64,000 nt of DNA, from the NCBI GenBank assembly GCA_964565945.1, contig CAZMGY010000018.1, forward strand, positions 1-64,000. The letters run 5' to 3'. Both the position numbers and the translations under genes were made by a program. Position 1 is the first letter of the stretch. The number at the start of each line of letters is the position of its first letter. The notes under the pieces are model-generated. The model searched no databases. It saw only the letters and a program-made list of their open reading frames with translations, and was not told the DNA's origin. Of the stretch, positions 61,687 through 64,000 are shown piece by piece. Source of the DNA: CAZMGY01 sp964565945 [NCBI: uncultured bacterium]. Its GTDB lineage: Bacteria > GCA-001730085.

Positions 61687-61692
61687 AGCCCT

Positions 61693-61697
61693 CTCCT
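61693..61697 (-). promoter_or_regulatory. Ribosome binding site of the giant gene (decides the GTG start)
   Basis: On the minus strand AGGAG lies six bases before GTG 61686-61684. The next in-frame ATG (residue 30) would destroy the signal peptide, so GTG is the supported start. Confidence 0.8.
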
Positions 61698-61754
61698 AAA
61701 CTTCGGGTAAGTTTGTTTCCCCAAACACAGCAAGCTCACTACGCCAGAACTTAT

Positions 61755-61785
61755 ATAACATTTGTAGCAAATATTTTGCAAATCC
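61755..61785 (-). promoter_or_regulatory. Tentative promoter of the giant gene
   Basis: On the minus strand TTGCAA is followed after 17-18 bases by TTATAT/TATATA, about 70 bases before the GTG start. Each box matches only about four of six consensus positions, so this is a guess in AT-rich DNA. Confidence 0.25.
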
Positions 61786-61804
61786 ATCTACAATGAAATA
61801 ATTC

Positions 61805-61864
61805 ATAAATTAAAATAAAGATCATTTATAAATTAAATAAGTGTAATGATTTATTTATAAATTA
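61805..61864. repeat. Three direct copies of ATAAATTA in the divergent spacer
   Basis: ATAAATTA lies at 61805-61812, 61828-61835 and 61857-61864. The surrounding spacer (61687-62121) is strongly AT-rich and holds no gene. It separates the giant gene from the redoxin gene, so the repeats could be regulator sites or simply low-complexity DNA. Confidence 0.5.
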
Positions 61865-62121
61865 GATTATAATTAAGATATTTGGATCGAAATAGCAAGG
61901 AGTGAAATGAAATTTTAATGATATTATTGTTTACAAAAAATTTAATTAACTTAAAAAACATAAGCTAAATTAGACCATTTGCTCGAAATTACGCTACGGC
62001 ATCCTTAGGAATTCTTAAAGGAGCTGTTTAACATTATATGTTATATTTTCAATAGAAATGATCTTTGTGATAAAATTAAGAATAATCGTTTTGAAATATC
62101 ATTAAGGCTTGGAAGTTACTC

Positions 62122-62730
62122 ATGTTGAAACAATGGATTCGCAAAACTATCATTGGTGTGCTCTGTATTGGAACAATACCCCTCGGGGCTCAAGTAACCA
62201 CAGGTAACAAAGCTCCTAATTTCACCTTAAGCGATGCGAAAGGGCAAAGCCATCAGCTTTCCGACTTTAAGGGTAAAATTGTGGTCTTGGAGTGGATCAA
62301 CTACGACTGCCCTTTTGTTAAAAAACATTACAACACAGGACACATGCAACATCTGCAACGCACATTCACCGAACAAGGTATCATTTGGTTAAGTATCAAT
62401 TCCTCAGCACCTGGCAAACAAGGTCATTTTGACCCCATCACCCTAGCCAAACGAATGGAAAAAACCAAAGTCAATCCTAGTGCCTATCTTTTGGATAACG
62501 ATGGCAAGGTTGGTCGCATGTACAATGCCAAGACAACCCCCCATATGTACATTATCAACAAAAAAGGCACACTAGTATACCAGGGTGCCATTGATGATGA
62601 TCCAGGTGTTTGGGGCAGCGATCCTTACCGTTCCAAGAATTTTGTGCGCATTGTGCTCGATGCCATCATGCACGGACGGCCTTCACCAGTAAAAGAAACT
62701 CCAGCCTATGGTTGTTCGGTGAAATATTAA
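62122..62730 (+). CDS. Exported redoxin (peroxiredoxin-like/TlpA-like thioredoxin-fold protein)
   Basis: A 202-residue thiol protein likely active in the periplasm. Residues 1-23 form a Sec signal peptide (RK, hydrophobic core, cleavage after LGA). The AhpC/TSA-type fold starts with APNFTLSDAKGQ and KGKIVVLEWINYDCPF. C63 in DCPFVKKHY is the active-site position of the PRX-like subfamily; only one Cys is present there instead of CxxC. A second Cys, C198 in YGCSVKY at the C-terminus, is typical of this family and could resolve C63. TPHMYII is the cis-Pro region. GGAAG six bases before ATG supports the start. It is divergent from the giant gene and convergent with gpmA. A peroxide- or disulfide-reducing role is inference. 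Confidence 0.85.
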   Translation: MLKQWIRKTIIGVLCIGTIPLGAQVTTGNKAPNFTLSDAKGQSHQLSDFKGKIVVLEWINYDCPFVKKHYNTGHMQHLQRTFTEQGIIWLSINSSAPGKQGHFDPITLAKRMEKTKVNPSAYLLDNDGKVGRMYNAKTTPHMYIINKKGTLVYQGAIDDDPGVWGSDPYRSKNFVRIVLDAIMHGRPSPVKETPAYGCSVKY

Positions 62731-62799
62731 AATGCAAGAAGTCCGAATTTAAAAACTGCTGCATATACCCTTTGAGACAGATTCAGCGAAACAATACCC

Positions 62800-63549
62800 T
62801 TAGGCTTTTGCTTTGCCCTGATTGGCCACCGCCTCCATCGCTTTTTTCACTTCCTCAGGATCACCTAAGTAGTAGCTACGAATGGGTGTCAAATCATCAT
62901 TAAGCTCATACACCAATGGCATGGCCGTCGGAATGTTAAGGCCAATAATATCTTCGTCCAAAATGTTATCCAAGTGTTTTACCAATGCCCGCAAACTATT
63001 GCCATGAGCCACAATAATCACATTTTCCCCCTCTTGCGCCCTAGGAACAATTTCTTGTTCCCAGTAAGGAAGAAAGCGCTCCACAGTATCTTTAAGGCAC
63101 TCCGACAGAGGTAAATCGGAATCATTCAAATTTTTGTAACGACGATCATGCCCAGGGTAGCGCTCATCATTTTTTTCGAGCGCCATAGGTGGCGTATTGT
63201 AGCTACGACGCCAAATAAGAACTTGCTCATCGCCGTATTGGACAGCGGTTTCAGCTTTGTTAAGCCCCTGCAAAGCACCATAGTGACGTTCATTCAGATG
63301 CCAATCGCGAATCACAGGAATCCATTGTTGATCCATCTCATCCAAAATCGACCATAGGGTTTTAATCGCTCGTTTCAACACCGAGGTGTAGGCAATGTCA
63401 AATTTAAAACCCGCTTCTTTCAGATATTGTCCCGCTGACTTAGCCTCGTCTTTGCCTTTGTCAGAAAGATCCACGTCGCACCAACCAGTGAATTTATTCT
63501 CTTTATTCCACAAACTTTCGCCATGACGGACCAAAACCACTTTCTTCAT
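62800..63549 (-). CDS. gpmA: 2,3-bisphosphoglycerate-dependent phosphoglycerate mutase
   Basis: Interconverts 3- and 2-phosphoglycerate in glycolysis/gluconeogenesis in the cytosol. It has 249 residues, the usual dPGM length. The histidine-phosphatase motifs are complete: VRHGES with phospho-acceptor H9, SVLKRAIKT with R60, [10 protein letters not shown] with E87, and AHGNSLRAL with H182. Start ATG 63549 has AGGAG six bases upstream, within the stop region of the upstream sixA-like gene (gap 10 bases), so they form an operon. Downstream it meets the redoxin gene with 69 bases between stops. Confidence 0.96.
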   Translation of the reverse strand: MKKVVLVRHGESLWNKENKFTGWCDVDLSDKGKDEAKSAGQYLKEAGFKFDIAYTSVLKRAIKTLWSILDEMDQQWIPVIRDWHLNERHYGALQGLNKAETAVQYGDEQVLIWRRSYNTPPMALEKNDERYPGHDRRYKNLNDSDLPLSECLKDTVERFLPYWEQEIVPRAQEGENVIIVAHGNSLRALVKHLDNILDEDIIGLNIPTAMPLVYELNDDLTPIRSYYLGDPEEVKKAMEAVANQGKAKA

Positions 63550-63559
63550 TCAATTCTCC

Positions 63560-64000
63560 TTAAAGTTTAATCATTTCGGGATGCAAGCACCAATTCAAAT
63601 ACCATTGTCCTGCAATTTGTTCGAGAGCCACAATAGTTCCAGGTCGATAATGGACCATATCCTTTGATCGACCAGTTAACAGATGTGATACAAATTTGTC
63701 GACAAAGGGCAAATGAGAAACCAGCAAGAGGCTCTTGCGTTCTTCTTGGACCAATGTTGTCAAAACATCGACATCGCTCTCGGGTTTCAAATCGCCATGC
63801 TCAAGCATGGGACCATCAAATCCAAGCTGATTCTGCATAATCTGAGCCGTTTGAACTGCTCGTTTAAGCGGACTATGCCAAATCATTTCGCAATTAACCA
63901 AGTCCCGTGCACAAAACTCCCCCAACCGCGCCACACTAGCTTGACCATAGCCCGTCAGCAATCGTTCGGAATCACCATTATTATGAGCCACTTCGCCATG
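63560..64000 (-). CDS. sixA: SixA-like phosphohistidine phosphatase (5' end outside window)
   Basis: Removes phosphate from histidine phosphotransfer proteins; histidine phosphatase superfamily. The frame stays open to the window edge and its first visible codons read HGEVAHNN, so the catalytic RHG motif is just cut and the real start lies beyond base 64,000. Internal GTG 63991 is not the start. Other motifs are HSPLKRAVQTA (catalytic Arg) and LLLVSHLPFVD (second His). The small size, without the dPGM insert, fits SixA. gpmA follows after ten bases. The gene name is a family-level call. Confidence 0.85.
   Translation of the reverse strand, partial: HGEVAHNNGDSERLLTGYGQASVARLGEFCARDLVNCEMIWHSPLKRAVQTAQIMQNQLGFDGPMLEHGDLKPESDVDVLTTLVQEERKSLLLVSHLPFVDKFVSHLLTGRSKDMVHYRPGTIVALEQIAGQWYLNWCLHPEMIKL

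Larger units (their letters stand above)
24000..61200 (-). repeat. Degenerate YD/RHS-like tyrosine repeat array (coding)
   Basis: Between about residues 160 and 12,560 the protein keeps returning to a unit of roughly 30-40 residues built on YN/YD-x-x-G/D-Q/R followed by a Y-x-E step, often with a polar Asp-rich loop (PD) between units. Examples are YNSFGQ, YNRLGQ, YDALGR, YDIFDR and YDQWDR. This is the signature of YD/RHS-type beta-strand repeats, which in known proteins build long filaments or hollow shells. Copies are too diverged for DNA-level repeats. The clearest runs are at about 60.6-61.2, 58.1-58.8, 55.4-55.9, 52.4-53.7, 42.5-44.1 and 32.0-39.1 kb. No typical RHS core-end motif (PxxxxDPxGL) was found. 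Confidence 0.75.

Noticed and set aside
24000-61200. CRISPR array or DNA-level satellite in the repeat region
   Set aside because: The repeats are visible only in the protein; at DNA level copies are diverged and spacing is irregular.
63560-63991. Internal GTG at 63991 as start of the sixA-like gene
   Set aside because: The frame continues to the window edge and encodes the HG of the catalytic RHG motif, so the gene begins outside the window.

Overview
The window is dominated by one gene. A single uninterrupted reading frame on the minus strand (5812-61686, 18,624 codons, roughly 2 MDa of protein) fills about 87% of the sequence. Around it sit a handful of ordinary bacterial genes: sbcD and sbcC (DNA repair nuclease) on the left; a secreted redoxin, a phosphoglycerate mutase (gpmA) and a window-truncated phosphohistidine phosphatase (sixA-like) on the right. 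Gene style (Shine-Dalgarno sites, short spacers, Sec signal peptides, moderate to low GC) is bacterial. From established knowledge, genes of this size carrying many transmembrane segments and a divergent SecA/DEAD-type motor are best known from Candidatus Omnitrophota (ultrasmall, probably predatory bacteria), so that phylum is the most likely source. This assignment is inference; there is no marker gene here to prove it.

Layout. 1-78: possible tail of a gene. 79-734: a gene-free stretch with four hairpin-forming palindromes and one good extended -10 promoter. 735-1188: a decayed gene, in three frames, whose start resembles the N-terminus of large AAA ATPases; its last codons overlap the sbcD start. 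1185-5692: sbcD-sbcC operon. 5693-5811: short convergent spacer. 5812-61686: giant gene. 61687-62121: AT-rich divergent spacer. 62122-62730: redoxin. 62800-64000: sixA-gpmA operon, convergent with the redoxin gene.

The giant protein, from N to C terminus: Sec signal peptide (res. 1-37); about 12,400 residues of degenerate YD/RHS-like tyrosine repeats, interrupted by several kinds of recurring small module, EF-hand/dockerin-like calcium loops and a large helical island of about 1,600 residues; a tetra-arginine site and a hydrophobic, pretoxin-like segment; a first polytopic membrane region; about 1,200 residues of coiled coil split by a Thr/Pro linker; a second polytopic membrane region; a SecA-like/SF2 helicase-type motor with Walker A, DEAH and a GRxR motif; and a helical C-terminal region of about 1,400 residues. 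By eye the whole protein has only about seven cysteines.

Working model (inference): the signal peptide starts export, the repeat region forms a very long extracellular fibre or shell, the membrane regions anchor it, and the C-terminal motor stays in the cytoplasm, where it may drive movement of its own polypeptide or of a partner. The neighbours look like housekeeping genes and give no direct clue to partner proteins, except that the divergently transcribed gene also encodes an exported (periplasmic) thiol protein.
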